DNA of 64,000 nt, taken from positions 372,001-436,000 of the forward strand of contig NZ_JAQZAO010000006.1 in assembly GCF_028737315.1 (NCBI RefSeq), given 5' to 3'. The DNA is from Actinomycetospora lemnae (GTDB lineage Bacteria; Actinomycetota; Actinomycetes; Mycobacteriales; Pseudonocardiaceae). This document shows positions 48,101-56,541 of the stretch, one piece after another (within the stretch, counting starts at the first letter, position 1; each line of letters opens with the position of its first letter). The notes under the pieces were generated by a model, which was given only the letters and a program-made list of their open reading frames with translations, did no database searches and was not told the DNA's origin. Both the position numbers and the translations under genes were made by a program.

Positions 48101-49024
48101 TCAGCGGGGGCCGTCGGGCCCGTCGACGCGGCGCGGCACGCGGCGGACGCCCGGGCCGAACTCGTCGTCCGGGTCGTCGGGACGCACCGGGCGGCGCCGG
48201 TCGTCGGCCGGGCGACGCCCCTCGTCCCGCGCGGACCGGGCCTGGATGCGCACCCGCCGGGGCCGGTCGAGGTCGTCCCGGTCACGCGGGTCGCGGTCGC
48301 GCGGGTCGCGGTCCCGCTCGCGCCCCTTCGACGGCCGGTCGCGGTCGCGGTCCCTGGGGGGCCGGTCGCGGTCGCGGTCCTTGGGCGGCCGGTCGCGGGG
48401 GTCGCGGTCCTTGGGCGGCCGGTCGCGGTCGCGGTCCTTGGGCGGCCGGTCGCGGGGGTCGCGATCCTTCGGTGGCCGGTCACGCGGGTCACGGTCCTTG
48501 GGCGGCCGGTCGCGGGGGTCGCGGGCCGGCCGATCGGGGCGCTCCGGGCGGGCGTCGGGGTCGAGCTCGTCGTCCGGGCGCCGATAGGGCTCGAGACGGG
48601 TCCGGATGAAGCCCATCGCCAGGCAGATCGTCGTCGTGACGGCCAGGGTGGGGAAGGCGTTGACCAGCGGCCCGCCGACGGCCAGCAGCGTCGATGCGGT
48701 GCCGCCGGAGCGGGGCAGCGAGCCGGTCGCGGCGACGACCACCGGCACGCCGATCGCCAGCAGCAGCGGCGGCTGCACGAGCGGGACGAACAGCGAGTCA
48801 CGGCGCGCCCAGGCCGTCGCGAGGATGCACCCGGCGGCGAAGCAGGCGGTGAACACGACGCCGAGCTCGCCGGCGGTCAGGAGGTCGACCGCGATCCCGA
48901 CGCCGGTGAGCGCCGCGGCGAGCAGGAGCGACCCCCACCACCGCAGTCCGCGCAGCGACCGGACGACGGAACGCTCGCCGGGCCCGACGGCCCCGGTCCC
49001 GGCGTCCTCCCGTGCGCTGGTCAC
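48101..49024 (-). CDS. DUF6542-type membrane protein with a long RPPKDRD repeat tail
   Basis: 307 residues. Four hydrophobic segments occupy about residues 28-140 (WWGSLLLAAALTGVGIAVDL, LGVVFTACFAAGCILATAWA, PPLLLAIGVPVVVAATGSL, AFPTLAVTTTICLAMGFI), the actinobacterial DUF6542 core of unknown function. The remaining half is an extremely charged, Pro-rich tail of DPRDRPPKDR-type units that is probably disordered and cytosolic. Position beside ispH and before ychF matches Rv1111c. Confidence 0.8.
   Translation of the reverse strand: MTSAREDAGTGAVGPGERSVVRSLRGLRWWGSLLLAAALTGVGIAVDLLTAGELGVVFTACFAAGCILATAWARRDSLFVPLVQPPLLLAIGVPVVVAATGSLPRSGGTASTLLAVGGPLVNAFPTLAVTTTICLAMGFIRTRLEPYRRPDDELDPDARPERPDRPARDPRDRPPKDRDPRDRPPKDRDPRDRPPKDRDRDRPPKDRDPRDRPPKDRDRDRPPRDRDRDRPSKGRERDRDPRDRDPRDRDDLDRPRRVRIQARSARDEGRRPADDRRRPVRPDDPDDEFGPGVRRVPRRVDGPDGPR
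48283..48520 (-). repeat. in-frame minisatellite in the DUF6542 gene
   Basis: About nine units of 27 or 30 bp encode DPRDRPPKDR or DRDRPPKDR variants. Unit lengths are always multiples of three, so the frame survives expansion or contraction. Confidence 0.7.
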
Positions 49025-49110
49025 CCCTCAACGCTAGCGGTCGGGGTGTGCCGTTCCGTCCGGCCGCCACGGCGCCCCGCGATCTCCGTGACGTGGACCA
49101 CCCGAACGCC

Positions 49111-50295
49111 CTACCTCGCGGTGTCGGCGTCGTCGGCGGGCGCCCGCGGGCGGCGTTCGACCTGATCCGGGGGCTCGAGGTCGGCACTCGTCACGGACAG
49201 GTCCGCGAACCGGCGGGCGCTCACCAGGACGCGCGACTCGAGCGAGCTCACCGTCTCGTTGAACGACCGCACGCTGCCGTCGAGGGAGCGCCCGAGGCGC
49301 GTCAGGTGTCCCGAGAGCGTGGCGAGGCGGCCGTGCAGCTCGCGGCCCAGCGCGTGCACCTGCGCCGCGTTGCGCGCCAGCGCCTCCTGGCGCCACGCGT
49401 ACCCGACGGTGCGCAGCAGGGCCATGAGCGTGGTGGGCGTCGCGATGACGACGTCGGAGCCGAACGCGTGCTCGAGCAGCGCGGGATCGGCCTCGAGCGC
49501 CGCGGAGAGGAAGACCTCGCCCGGCACGAACATCACCACGAACTCCGGCGACGGGTCGAAGCGCCGCCAGTAGGCCTTGGCCCCGAGCGCGTCGACGTGC
49601 GCGCGGACCTGCTTGGCGTGCGCGGCCACCCGCTCGCGGCGGGCGGCGTCGTCGCGCGCCTCGGTCGACTCCACGTACGCCGCGAACGGGACCTTGGCGT
49701 CGACGACCACCTGCTTGCCGCCCGCCAGGTGCACGACGAGGTCGGGCCGCTGGGCGCCGTCGTCGTCGCTGCCCGCCGCGTGGGCCTGGCGGGTGAAGTC
49801 GCAGTGCTCGACCATGCCCGCGAGGTCGACGACGCGCTCGAGCTGGAGCTCGCCCCACCGCCCGCGCACGTGCGGGGCGCGCAGGGCCCCGGCCAGCGCC
49901 CGCGTCTCGCCGGCCACGCCCTGCGCGCTGGTCGCGACCGCCCCCACCTGCTCGCGCAGCGACGCGAACGCGACCTCCCGCTCCCGCTCCGCGCCGGCGA
50001 GCTGGCGTTCCATGCGCTGCAGCGTGGCGGCGACCGGCTCGAGCACCCGGTCCAGCGCGTCCGACGACGCCGCGCGCACCGCGGGCACCATCGCCCGCTC
50101 GCGCTCGCCGGCGCCCCGCCGCTCCGCGTCGAGCTCCGCCCGCGCCGCCGCCACCTCCGCGCCGGCCCGCCGCACCGCCTCGGACACCGCCGCGTCCCGC
50201 CACGCTCGTGCCAGGCGCAGCGCGAACCACGCGCCGATCGCCGCGCCCAGCACGAGCCCCAGCAGGAGGCCGGCGAGCACACCCTCCACGGTCAT
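49111..50295 (-). CDS. rmuC: DNA recombination protein RmuC
   Basis: 394 residues. One N-terminal membrane helix (GVLAGLLLGLVLGAAIGAWF) is followed by a long coiled coil (RAELDAERRGAGERERAMVP) and the RmuC core, a nuclease-like fold: GRWGELQLERVVDLAGMVEH, KQVVVDAKVPFAAYVESTEA, AYWRRFDPSPEFVVMFVPGE and VVIATPTTLMALLRTVGYAW. The family limits DNA inversions and is thought to be a membrane-tethered nuclease. ATG 50295. Confidence 0.93.
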   Translation of the reverse strand: MTVEGVLAGLLLGLVLGAAIGAWFALRLARAWRDAAVSEAVRRAGAEVAAARAELDAERRGAGERERAMVPAVRAASSDALDRVLEPVAATLQRMERQLAGAEREREVAFASLREQVGAVATSAQGVAGETRALAGALRAPHVRGRWGELQLERVVDLAGMVEHCDFTRQAHAAGSDDDGAQRPDLVVHLAGGKQVVVDAKVPFAAYVESTEARDDAARRERVAAHAKQVRAHVDALGAKAYWRRFDPSPEFVVMFVPGEVFLSAALEADPALLEHAFGSDVVIATPTTLMALLRTVGYAWRQEALARNAAQVHALGRELHGRLATLSGHLTRLGRSLDGSVRSFNETVSSLESRVLVSARRFADLSVTSADLEPPDQVERRPRAPADDADTAR

Positions 50296-50311
50296 GGTCA
50301 CCGACGATGGA

Positions 50312-50845
50312 TCACACCCCCGACAGTGCTCCCCCGGACTGCTCGGGGAGCCACGACTTCTCCATCGCGAGCAGCCGCTCCTTCCGCTCCAGCCCCCAGC
50401 GGTAGCCGCCGAGCGCCCCGCCGCGGCGCACGACGCGGTGGCACGGCACGAACAGGGTGGCGGCGTTGTGCACGCAGGCACGGGCGGCGAGGCGGTGGCC
50501 GTTCGGGTGCCCCGCGGCCGCGGCCAGCTCGCCGTAGGTCGTCGGCGCCCCGGCCGGCACCGCGCGCAGCGCCGTCCAGATCGCCGTCGTCGCCGGCCCG
50601 CCGAGCTGGCGCACGGGCACGGCCGCCGCCGGCGCCGGGTCGCCGTCGTGGAACGCGGTGACCGCGGCGGTGACGGCGCCGAGCTCGTCGCGGCGGCTCG
50701 GGTCGGCGGGCCGCAGCTCGGCGTGCACGAGGGCGAGCAGGCCGTCGACGTCGTCGGTCCAGCCCGACGCGAGGACGGTGCCCTCGTCGTCGACGAGCGT
50801 CGTGAAGGGGCCGAGGGGGGTGGGGATCGTGGCGATCGCGGGCAC
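50312..50845 (-). CDS. ogt: methylated-DNA--protein-cysteine methyltransferase
   Basis: Suicide repair protein that removes alkyl groups from O6-alkylguanine. 177 residues; the acceptor Cys is in FVPCHRVVRRGGALGGYRWG, and PAGAPTTYGELAAAAGHPNG is the DNA-binding helix-turn-helix. The N-terminal domain (IPTPLGPFTTLVDDEGTVLA) is intact. GTG 50845 has CGGAGG upstream; the frame is open to 51004 in antisense of ychF. It is 16 bp upstream of rmuC on the same strand, giving a small DNA-maintenance operon. Confidence 0.94.
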   Translation of the reverse strand: MPAIATIPTPLGPFTTLVDDEGTVLASGWTDDVDGLLALVHAELRPADPSRRDELGAVTAAVTAFHDGDPAPAAAVPVRQLGGPATTAIWTALRAVPAGAPTTYGELAAAAGHPNGHRLAARACVHNAATLFVPCHRVVRRGGALGGYRWGLERKERLLAMEKSWLPEQSGGALSGV

Positions 50846-50930
50846 GGGGGCCTCCGGGTGAGAAGTGTCGTCACCCTGGTTGGACGCCGCCGGGACCTTC
50901 CCGGATCCCTCGCTGGCAGACTGGGATCCC

Positions 50931-52004
50931 GTGAGCTTGACCCTCGGCATCGTCGGACTGCCCAACGTGGGCAAATCGACGATGTTCAACGCCCTGACCC
51001 GCAACGACGTCCTCGCCGCGAACTACCCGTTCGCGACCATCGAGCCGAACGTCGGCGTGGTGCCCCTGCGCGACCCGCGCCTCGACCGGCTCGCGGCGAT
51101 GTTCTCCTCGGAGAAGGTCGTGCCGGCGACGGTGTCGTTCGTCGACATCGCCGGCATCGTCGCGGGCGCGAGCGAGGGCGCCGGGCTGGGCAACAAGTTC
51201 CTCGCCAACATCCGCGAGGCCGACGCGATCTGCCAGGTCGTGCGCGTCTTCGCCGACGACGACGTGGTCCACGTCGACGGCCGCGTGGACCCCGCGGCGG
51301 ACATCGAGACGATCGCCACCGAGCTCGTCCTCGCCGACCTGCAGACGATCGACAAGGCCCTCCCGCGCCTCGAGAAGGAGGCCCGGGTCAAGAAGGAGAT
51401 GAAGGCCGCCGTCGACGAGGTCCAGCACGCGCAGTCGGTGCTGAACGAGGGCCGCACGCTGTTCCAGGCGGGCCTCGACTCGCCGCGGCTGCGCGAGCTG
51501 AACCTCATGACGGTCAAGCCGTTCCTCTACGTCTTCAACGCCGACGAGTCGGTCCTCACCGACGACGCGCGGCGCAAGGAGCTCGCCGAGCTGGTCGCGC
51601 CCGCGGAGGCGGTGTTCCTCGACGCGAAGGTGGAGGCGGAGCTCCTCGAGCTCGACGCCGAGTCCGCCCAGGAGCTGCTCGAGTCGATCGGCCAGCCCGA
51701 GCCCGGTCTCGACGCGCTGGCCCGCGCCGGGTTCCGCACCCTCGGCCTGCAGACCTACCTCACGGCCGGGCCCAAGGAGTCGCGGGCCTGGACGATCCCC
51801 ATCGGCGCCACGGCGCCGGAGGCGGCCGGGGTCATCCACACCGACTTCCAGAAGGGCTTCATCAAGGCCGAGATCGTCTCGTACGACGACCTCGTCGAGG
51901 CCGGCTCCATGGCCGCGGCCCGCAGCGCCGGCAAGGTGCGCATGGAGGGCAAGGAGTACGTGATGCAGGACGGCGACGTCGTGGAGTTCCGCTTCAACGT
52001 CTGA
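50931..52004 (+). CDS. ychF: redox-regulated ATPase YchF (Obg family)
   Basis: Universally conserved ribosome-associated P-loop NTPase of 357 residues that prefers ATP. GIVGLPNVGKSTMFNALT is G1, SFVDIAGIVAGASEGAGLGN contains G3, and the altered G4 NADE in LYVFNADESVL is the YchF hallmark. A coiled-coil insertion and a C-terminal TGS domain (GVIHTDFQKGFIKAEIVSYD) complete it. GTG 50931, with CAGACT 8 bp upstream, starts directly at the family N-terminus; the frame is open to 50865. Confidence 0.96.
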   Translation: MSLTLGIVGLPNVGKSTMFNALTRNDVLAANYPFATIEPNVGVVPLRDPRLDRLAAMFSSEKVVPATVSFVDIAGIVAGASEGAGLGNKFLANIREADAICQVVRVFADDDVVHVDGRVDPAADIETIATELVLADLQTIDKALPRLEKEARVKKEMKAAVDEVQHAQSVLNEGRTLFQAGLDSPRLRELNLMTVKPFLYVFNADESVLTDDARRKELAELVAPAEAVFLDAKVEAELLELDAESAQELLESIGQPEPGLDALARAGFRTLGLQTYLTAGPKESRAWTIPIGATAPEAAGVIHTDFQKGFIKAEIVSYDDLVEAGSMAAARSAGKVRMEGKEYVMQDGDVVEFRFNV

Positions 52005-52017
52005 TCGCGGGCGGCCG

Positions 52018-52023
52018 TAGTCT
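52018..52023 (+). promoter_or_regulatory. -10 element before a polytopic membrane protein gene
   Basis: TAGTCT, 7 bp before GTG 52031. Confidence 0.45.
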
Positions 52024-52030
52024 CCGCCCG

Positions 52031-53473
52031 GTGACCCCGCGCCGGGCGGCCCCGACCCCGTGGGGCCGCGCCGACCTCGTCGTCGCCGTCGTCCTCTACG
52101 CCGCCGCCGCGGCGTGGTTCCTGTGGCTCGCGGCCGGCGCGTCGGCGCAGGGCGTGATCACCGGCGAGGAGGCCTCGGTCTCGCACCGCGACGCGATGGC
52201 GCTGGCGGTGCGCTGGCAGCCCTCGATCTGGAGCACGAACGCCGCCGGCCAGCTCTTCTACTGGGCGGCCGGGCACCTCGACCCCGACTACGGGCTGCTC
52301 TACGCCCGGAAGTGGAAGGCCGTCGCGACCGCGCTGCTGGCACCCCTGCTCTACGCCACCGCGCGGCGCCGGCTGGGCTGCGGACGCCCGAGCGCCGTCC
52401 TCGCGGGCGTCGTCGGCGTCGTCGTCCCCGCCGTGTCGCTCCTGGCCTGGGTCGGCATCGAGACCCCGCTCGACGTCGTGGCCGGGCTCGCCGCGCTGCT
52501 CGTCGTCACGTCCCGGACGCGCTGGTGGTGGCTCGGTCTCGTGCTGGCCGGCGTGGCGGTCTCGCTCTACACCGCGGCGCTGGCGAGCGCGGCGGCGGTC
52601 GTCGTCGTGGCCCTCGTCCGGGCCGTGCGGGCCCCGCTCGCGTTCCTGGTCGGGGCGGCGGGCGGCGCGCTCGTCGTCCTCGCGCCGCTGGCGTGGTGGC
52701 GCAACGGCGGGATCGTCGTCACCGGCGGCGGGCGGGCCGGCCCGCAGCCCGCGGCCGCCGGCGAGAACCTGCGCGACCTCGCCGGCCACGCGCTCGACTC
52801 GGGGTCGTCGTACTACTGGTTCGCCGACCTCCCCGCGCTCGGCGCACCCTGGATCGCCGCCGTGCTCGCCGGTGCGGCGCTCGTCGGGACCGCCGCCCGC
52901 TCCGGACAGCTCTGGCCGTGGGTGCTCGCGGGGCTGCTCGCCGTCGGGCTCTACGCCGTCGCGAGCGGTGTGCCCGGCACCCGACGGGTGCTGCTCGTCG
53001 CGACCGTCCTGGGTCTCGCGGCGGCCGTCGGCGTCGACGTGCTGACCGGGTTCGGGGGACGGGCGGTCCCCGTCGTCGTCCCGGCCGTCGTCCCGCTCCT
53101 CGTGCTGGTCGTCGTCGCGACGCCGATGACGACGGCGACGACCGCGTGGCGCGCCGAGGTCGCGGCCGGGCGGCCGGCCCTGCCGATCGACTGGCCGTTC
53201 CCGGTCGACCCCGGCGGCGACCAGGCCTCGACGCTGGCCCGTCTCGCCGACGACCTGCGCGCGGGCCGCACGACACCGCGCGCCGTCGGCGACGGGTGGG
53301 GCGGAACCCGCACGCTCGCCATGATCTTCATGCTCGACGAGCGTGCGGGTCGCGCGCCCGCCCTCGGTCCCGGCGACGTCCTCGCGTACTACCGGGTCTC
53401 CGAGGACTGTCCGCCGCTCGACGGCCCCGCGTGCGGGGTCAGCGCCAGCCCAGCTCCGGCGCCAGGTGGGTGA
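52031..53473 (+). CDS. polytopic membrane protein (GT39-like topology), function unknown
   Basis: 480 residues with about ten membrane helices (LVVAVVLYAAAAAWFLWLAA, WLGLVLAGVAVSLYTAALAS, LLVATVLGLAAAVGVDVLTG and others). The first loop (TGEEASVSHRDAMALAVRWQ) and the layout resemble membrane glycosyltransferases of the ArnT/PMT-like superfamily, but the acidic catalytic loop is not convincing. The C-terminal extracytoplasmic part includes GDGWGGTRTLAMIFMLDERA. Its end overlaps the convergent oxidoreductase gene by 35 bp. Confidence 0.7.
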   Translation: MTPRRAAPTPWGRADLVVAVVLYAAAAAWFLWLAAGASAQGVITGEEASVSHRDAMALAVRWQPSIWSTNAAGQLFYWAAGHLDPDYGLLYARKWKAVATALLAPLLYATARRRLGCGRPSAVLAGVVGVVVPAVSLLAWVGIETPLDVVAGLAALLVVTSRTRWWWLGLVLAGVAVSLYTAALASAAAVVVVALVRAVRAPLAFLVGAAGGALVVLAPLAWWRNGGIVVTGGGRAGPQPAAAGENLRDLAGHALDSGSSYYWFADLPALGAPWIAAVLAGAALVGTAARSGQLWPWVLAGLLAVGLYAVASGVPGTRRVLLVATVLGLAAAVGVDVLTGFGGRAVPVVVPAVVPLLVLVVVATPMTTATTAWRAEVAAGRPALPIDWPFPVDPGGDQASTLARLADDLRAGRTTPRAVGDGWGGTRTLAMIFMLDERAGRAPALGPGDVLAYYRVSEDCPPLDGPACGVSASPAPAPGG

Positions 53474-54458
53474 GGACGGCCTCGACGACGTGGGCGTTGT
53501 AGTCGACGCCCAGCTGGTTGGGCACGGTGAGCAGCAGCGTGTCCGCGGCCGCGACGGCCTCGTCCTCGGCGAGCTCGGCGATCAGCTTGTCCGGCTCGCC
53601 GGCGTAGGTCTTCCCGAAGCGGGCGTCGCCGCCGTCGAGGTGCCCGACCTGGTCGGTCGAGTGCCGCTCGCGCCAGAAGAGCTGGCGGTCGAGGTCGCTG
53701 ACGATCGGGAAGATGCTGCGGCTCACCGAGACGCGGGGCTCGCGCTCGTGGCCGGCGGCGGCCCACGCGTCGCGGAAGCGCTGGATCTGCTCGGCCTGCA
53801 GCCGGTGGAACGGCACGCCGGTGTCCTCGGTGAGCAGCGTCGAGCTCATGAGGTTCATGCCCTGCTCGGCGGTCCACTCCGCGGTCGCGCGGCTGCCCGC
53901 GCCCCACCAGATGCGGTCGCGCAGGCCCGGGGCGTGCGGCTCGAGGCGCAGCAGGCCGGGCGGGTTGGCGAACATCGGGCGCGGGTTGGGCTGCGCGAAA
54001 CCCTCGCCCTCGAGGACGTCGAGGAACAGCGCGGTGTGGTGGCGGGCCATCTCGGCGTCGGTCTGGCCCTCGGGCGGGACGTAGCCGAAGTAGCGGTAGC
54101 CGTCGACGACCTGCTCGGGCGAGCCGCGGCTGATGCCGAGCTGCAGGCGTCCGCCGGAGATGAGGTCGGCGGCGCCCGCGTCCTCGGCCATGGAGAGCGG
54201 GTTCTCGTAGCGCATGTCGATGACGCCCGTGCCGAGCTCGATCCGGCTCGTGCGCGCCGCGGCCGCGGCGAGCAGCGGGAACGGCGAGGCGAGCTGGCGC
54301 GCGAAGTGGTGCACGCGGAAGTACGCGCCGTCGGCCCCGAGCTCCTCGGCGGCCACGGCCAGCTCGATCGACTGCAGCAGGGCGTCGGCCCCCGACCGCA
54401 CCTGCGACTGCGGGGACGGCGACCAGTGCCCGAAGGACAGGAACCCGATGCGCTTCAC
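53439..54458 (-). CDS. LLM-class flavin-dependent oxidoreductase
   Basis: 339-residue bacterial-luciferase-like TIM-barrel flavoprotein (FMN or F420). IELAVAAEELGADGAYFRVH, SRIELGTGVIDMRYENPLSM, AEDAGAADLISGGRLQLGIS and GKTYAGEPDKLIAELAEDEA are typical. Members oxidise diverse small molecules; the substrate cannot be inferred. Start ATG 54458 (MKRIGFLSFGHW). It is downstream of the SDR gene on the same strand but separated by a 16-bp-stem terminator. Confidence 0.9.
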   Translation of the reverse strand: MKRIGFLSFGHWSPSPQSQVRSGADALLQSIELAVAAEELGADGAYFRVHHFARQLASPFPLLAAAAARTSRIELGTGVIDMRYENPLSMAEDAGAADLISGGRLQLGISRGSPEQVVDGYRYFGYVPPEGQTDAEMARHHTALFLDVLEGEGFAQPNPRPMFANPPGLLRLEPHAPGLRDRIWWGAGSRATAEWTAEQGMNLMSSTLLTEDTGVPFHRLQAEQIQRFRDAWAAAGHEREPRVSVSRSIFPIVSDLDRQLFWRERHSTDQVGHLDGGDARFGKTYAGEPDKLIAELAEDEAVAAADTLLLTVPNQLGVDYNAHVVEAVLTHLAPELGWR

Positions 54459-54502
54459 GTTTCAACCAACGGTCCGTGACGGTGCGCCATTCCCGGGCGG
54501 CA

Positions 54503-54550
54503 CCGGCCCGCACGGTCGCGATGGAGATCGACACCGACCGTGCGGGCCGG
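54503..54550 (-). terminator. 16-bp-stem terminator after the SDR gene
   Basis: CCGGCCCGCACGGTCG (54503-54518) and CGACCGTGCGGGCCGG (54535-54550) are perfect complements around a 16-nt loop, 4 bp beyond the SDR stop. Confidence 0.65.
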
Positions 54551-54554
54551 GCCG

Positions 54555-55451
54555 TCAGCCCCGCATCGCGCTCGTGGCCGTCTCGCGGAAGTAGTGGCCG
54601 GCCTCGAGGTCCGCGAGCAGCCCGATCTCGGTCGGCGCCCAGGCGAACCGCTTGCGGGTGAGCGCGCTCGAGGCCGCCATGTCCATCGCGAGGAACATCC
54701 CGAGCCACCCGAAGTGCTCGGTCGGGACGCCCTGCACGGGCAGGTCGAGGTGGCGGGCGACGACCTCGGCGATCTCCCGTACCGGCACGCCCTCGTCGGC
54801 GACGGCGTGCAGGACGCTGCCCGCGGGCGCCGACCCGAGCGCCAGGCGGTAGAGCCGCGCCGCGTCGCGGCGGTGCACCGACGCCCAGCGCTGCGCGCCG
54901 TCCCCGGGGTGGCCGGCCACGCCGGTCTCCCGCGCGATCTCGATGGCGCGCGGGACGAACCCGTGGTCGCCCTCGCCGTGGACCGACGGCGGCAGGCGCA
55001 GCGCGATCGCGCGCACGCCCCGGTCGGCGAACGCCAGCGCCGTCTGCTCGGACACCCGCGGTGACCCCTCGCCCGGGGCGTCGTCCTCGGTGGCGAGCCG
55101 GCCGGGCGCGAGCCCCGCGGTGCCGGCGCTGACGACGAGCGGACGGTCGGAGCCCACCAGGGCCTCGCCGAGGGCCTCGATGGCGCGCCGGTCGGTCTCG
55201 GCGGATGCCGCGAACGCCGAGAAGTCGTGAACGAAGGCGGTGTGCACCACCGCGTCCGCCGCCGCGGCGGCCTCGCGCAGGCCGTCGAGGTCCGCGAGGT
55301 CGCCCCGGCGCGCCTGCGCACCCGCCGCGATCACCGCCGCGGCGCCGTCCGCCGACCGCGCGAGACCCACCACCTCGTGCCCCGCGGCGACCAGCTCGTC
55401 GACGACGGCGCTCCCCACGAAACCCGTCGCACCCGTCACGAAGACCTTCAT
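54555..55451 (-). CDS. extended SDR / NAD(P)-dependent epimerase-like oxidoreductase
   Basis: 298-residue Rossmann protein. KVFVTGATGFVGSAVVDELV is the nucleotide-binding GxxGxxG motif; the usual YxxxK appears altered (VSEQTALAFADRG in that region), so it may be an atypical family member such as those acting on NmrA-like or dihydroflavonol-reductase-like substrates. HAVADEGVPVREIAEVVARH marks the substrate-binding C-terminal part. It diverges from a LysR gene 145 bp away, which probably controls it. Confidence 0.87.
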   Translation of the reverse strand: MKVFVTGATGFVGSAVVDELVAAGHEVVGLARSADGAAAVIAAGAQARRGDLADLDGLREAAAAADAVVHTAFVHDFSAFAASAETDRRAIEALGEALVGSDRPLVVSAGTAGLAPGRLATEDDAPGEGSPRVSEQTALAFADRGVRAIALRLPPSVHGEGDHGFVPRAIEIARETGVAGHPGDGAQRWASVHRRDAARLYRLALGSAPAGSVLHAVADEGVPVREIAEVVARHLDLPVQGVPTEHFGWLGMFLAMDMAASSALTRKRFAWAPTEIGLLADLEAGHYFRETATSAMRG

Positions 55452-55549
55452 CACGCACTCCCGAGGTGGTCCCGCCGGACCGCGCGGCCCGGCACGACCA
55501 CCGTCGGCCCGGGGACGGCCCGGGGTCCAAGACCCGTCCCGCACGTCCC

Positions 55550-55566
55550 GATGCCTCACAGGCATC
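55550..55566. promoter_or_regulatory. 17-bp palindrome, probable LysR-type operator
   Basis: GATGCCT-CAC-AGGCATC is a perfect 7-bp dyad with a 3-bp centre, lying between the divergent SDR and LysR genes and 17 bp upstream of the LysR -10 element, i.e. around its -35. Confidence 0.55.
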
Positions 55567-55582
55567 ACCGCTGGTCGCGGCG

Positions 55583-55588
55583 TACGTT
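55583..55588 (+). promoter_or_regulatory. -10 element of the LysR gene
   Basis: TACGTT, 7 bp before GTG 55596; leaderless spacing. Confidence 0.45.
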
Positions 55589-55595
55589 GGGCGTC

Positions 55596-56480
55596 GTGAG
55601 CGACCTCGAGCTGCGGGTGGTGCGGTACTTCACCGTCGTCGCCGCGCACCAGCACTTCGGGCGCGCCGCCGAGGAGCTGCGGATCGCCCAGCCGTCGCTG
55701 AGCCGCCAGATCGCCCGCCTCGAGCACGACCTCGGGGTGCGCCTGCTCGACCGCACACCGCGCGGCACCCGGCTCACCGGCGCGGGCGAGGCGTTCCTGC
55801 CCCGCGCGCGGGAGCTGCTCGCCGCCGCGGCCCGCGCGGGCGCCGAGGCCCGCGCCGCCGGCACGAGCCACCGGATCACCGTCGGCTACGTCAGCGGGCT
55901 GATCGTCACCCCGGCGGTGCGGGCGCTGCGGCGGCGCCACCCCGAGGCCGAGGTGCTCGCCCGGCACGTCGACATGACCGTCGCGGCGGCCGCGCTGCGC
56001 GACGGCGAGGTCGACGCGGTCGTCTCGCGCCTGCCGTTCGCCACCGACGGCCTCGAGGTCACCGAGCTCTACGCCGAGCCCCGCGTGGTCGTCGTCCCGC
56101 GCGACCACCGGCTCGCCGGCAAGGAGTCGGTCGGCGTCGACGACATCGCCGACGAGCCGCTGCCCCGCGTACGCGGCGCGGACCCGGCGTGGACCGCGTT
56201 CTGGCTGCTCGAGGCACATCGCGGCGGGCGGCCCGTCCCGGACGGGCCGCTCATCGAGGACCTCGAGGACAAGTTCGAGACGGTGGCCGCCGGCGAGGCC
56301 CTGGCGATCGCCGTCGGCACGCCGGGCATGCGGCTGCGGCCCGACCTCGTGGCCGTGCCGCTCGACGGCGTCGAGCCCGTGCGGGTGGTCGTCGCGACCC
56401 GCGCCGGGGAGCGGCACCCGCTCGTCGTCGACTTCCTGCGCTGCGCCGCCGCGACCCTGCCCGACCGACCCGAGGCTTGA
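55596..56480 (+). CDS. LysR-family transcriptional regulator
   Basis: 294 residues. The N-terminal winged helix-turn-helix (VRYFTVVAAHQHFGRAAEEL, then IAQPSLSRQIARLEHDLGVR and LLDRTPRGTRLTGAGEAFLP) is textbook LysR. The effector-binding domain has two lobes ([40 protein letters not shown]). It likely autoregulates and controls the divergent SDR gene through the palindrome at 55550-55566. The effector is unknown. GTG 55596. Confidence 0.93.
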   Translation: MSDLELRVVRYFTVVAAHQHFGRAAEELRIAQPSLSRQIARLEHDLGVRLLDRTPRGTRLTGAGEAFLPRARELLAAAARAGAEARAAGTSHRITVGYVSGLIVTPAVRALRRRHPEAEVLARHVDMTVAAAALRDGEVDAVVSRLPFATDGLEVTELYAEPRVVVVPRDHRLAGKESVGVDDIADEPLPRVRGADPAWTAFWLLEAHRGGRPVPDGPLIEDLEDKFETVAAGEALAIAVGTPGMRLRPDLVAVPLDGVEPVRVVVATRAGERHPLVVDFLRCAAATLPDRPEA

Positions 56481-56541
56481 CGCCCGCCCCGCGGGCCCCG
56501 ATGGTGCGCACACCGACGATCACCGGTCTCGAGGAGGAGCC

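Noticed and set aside
48283-48520. CRISPR-like tandem array
   Set aside because: Units are contiguous without unique spacers, stay in frame within a coding sequence, and no cas gene is present.
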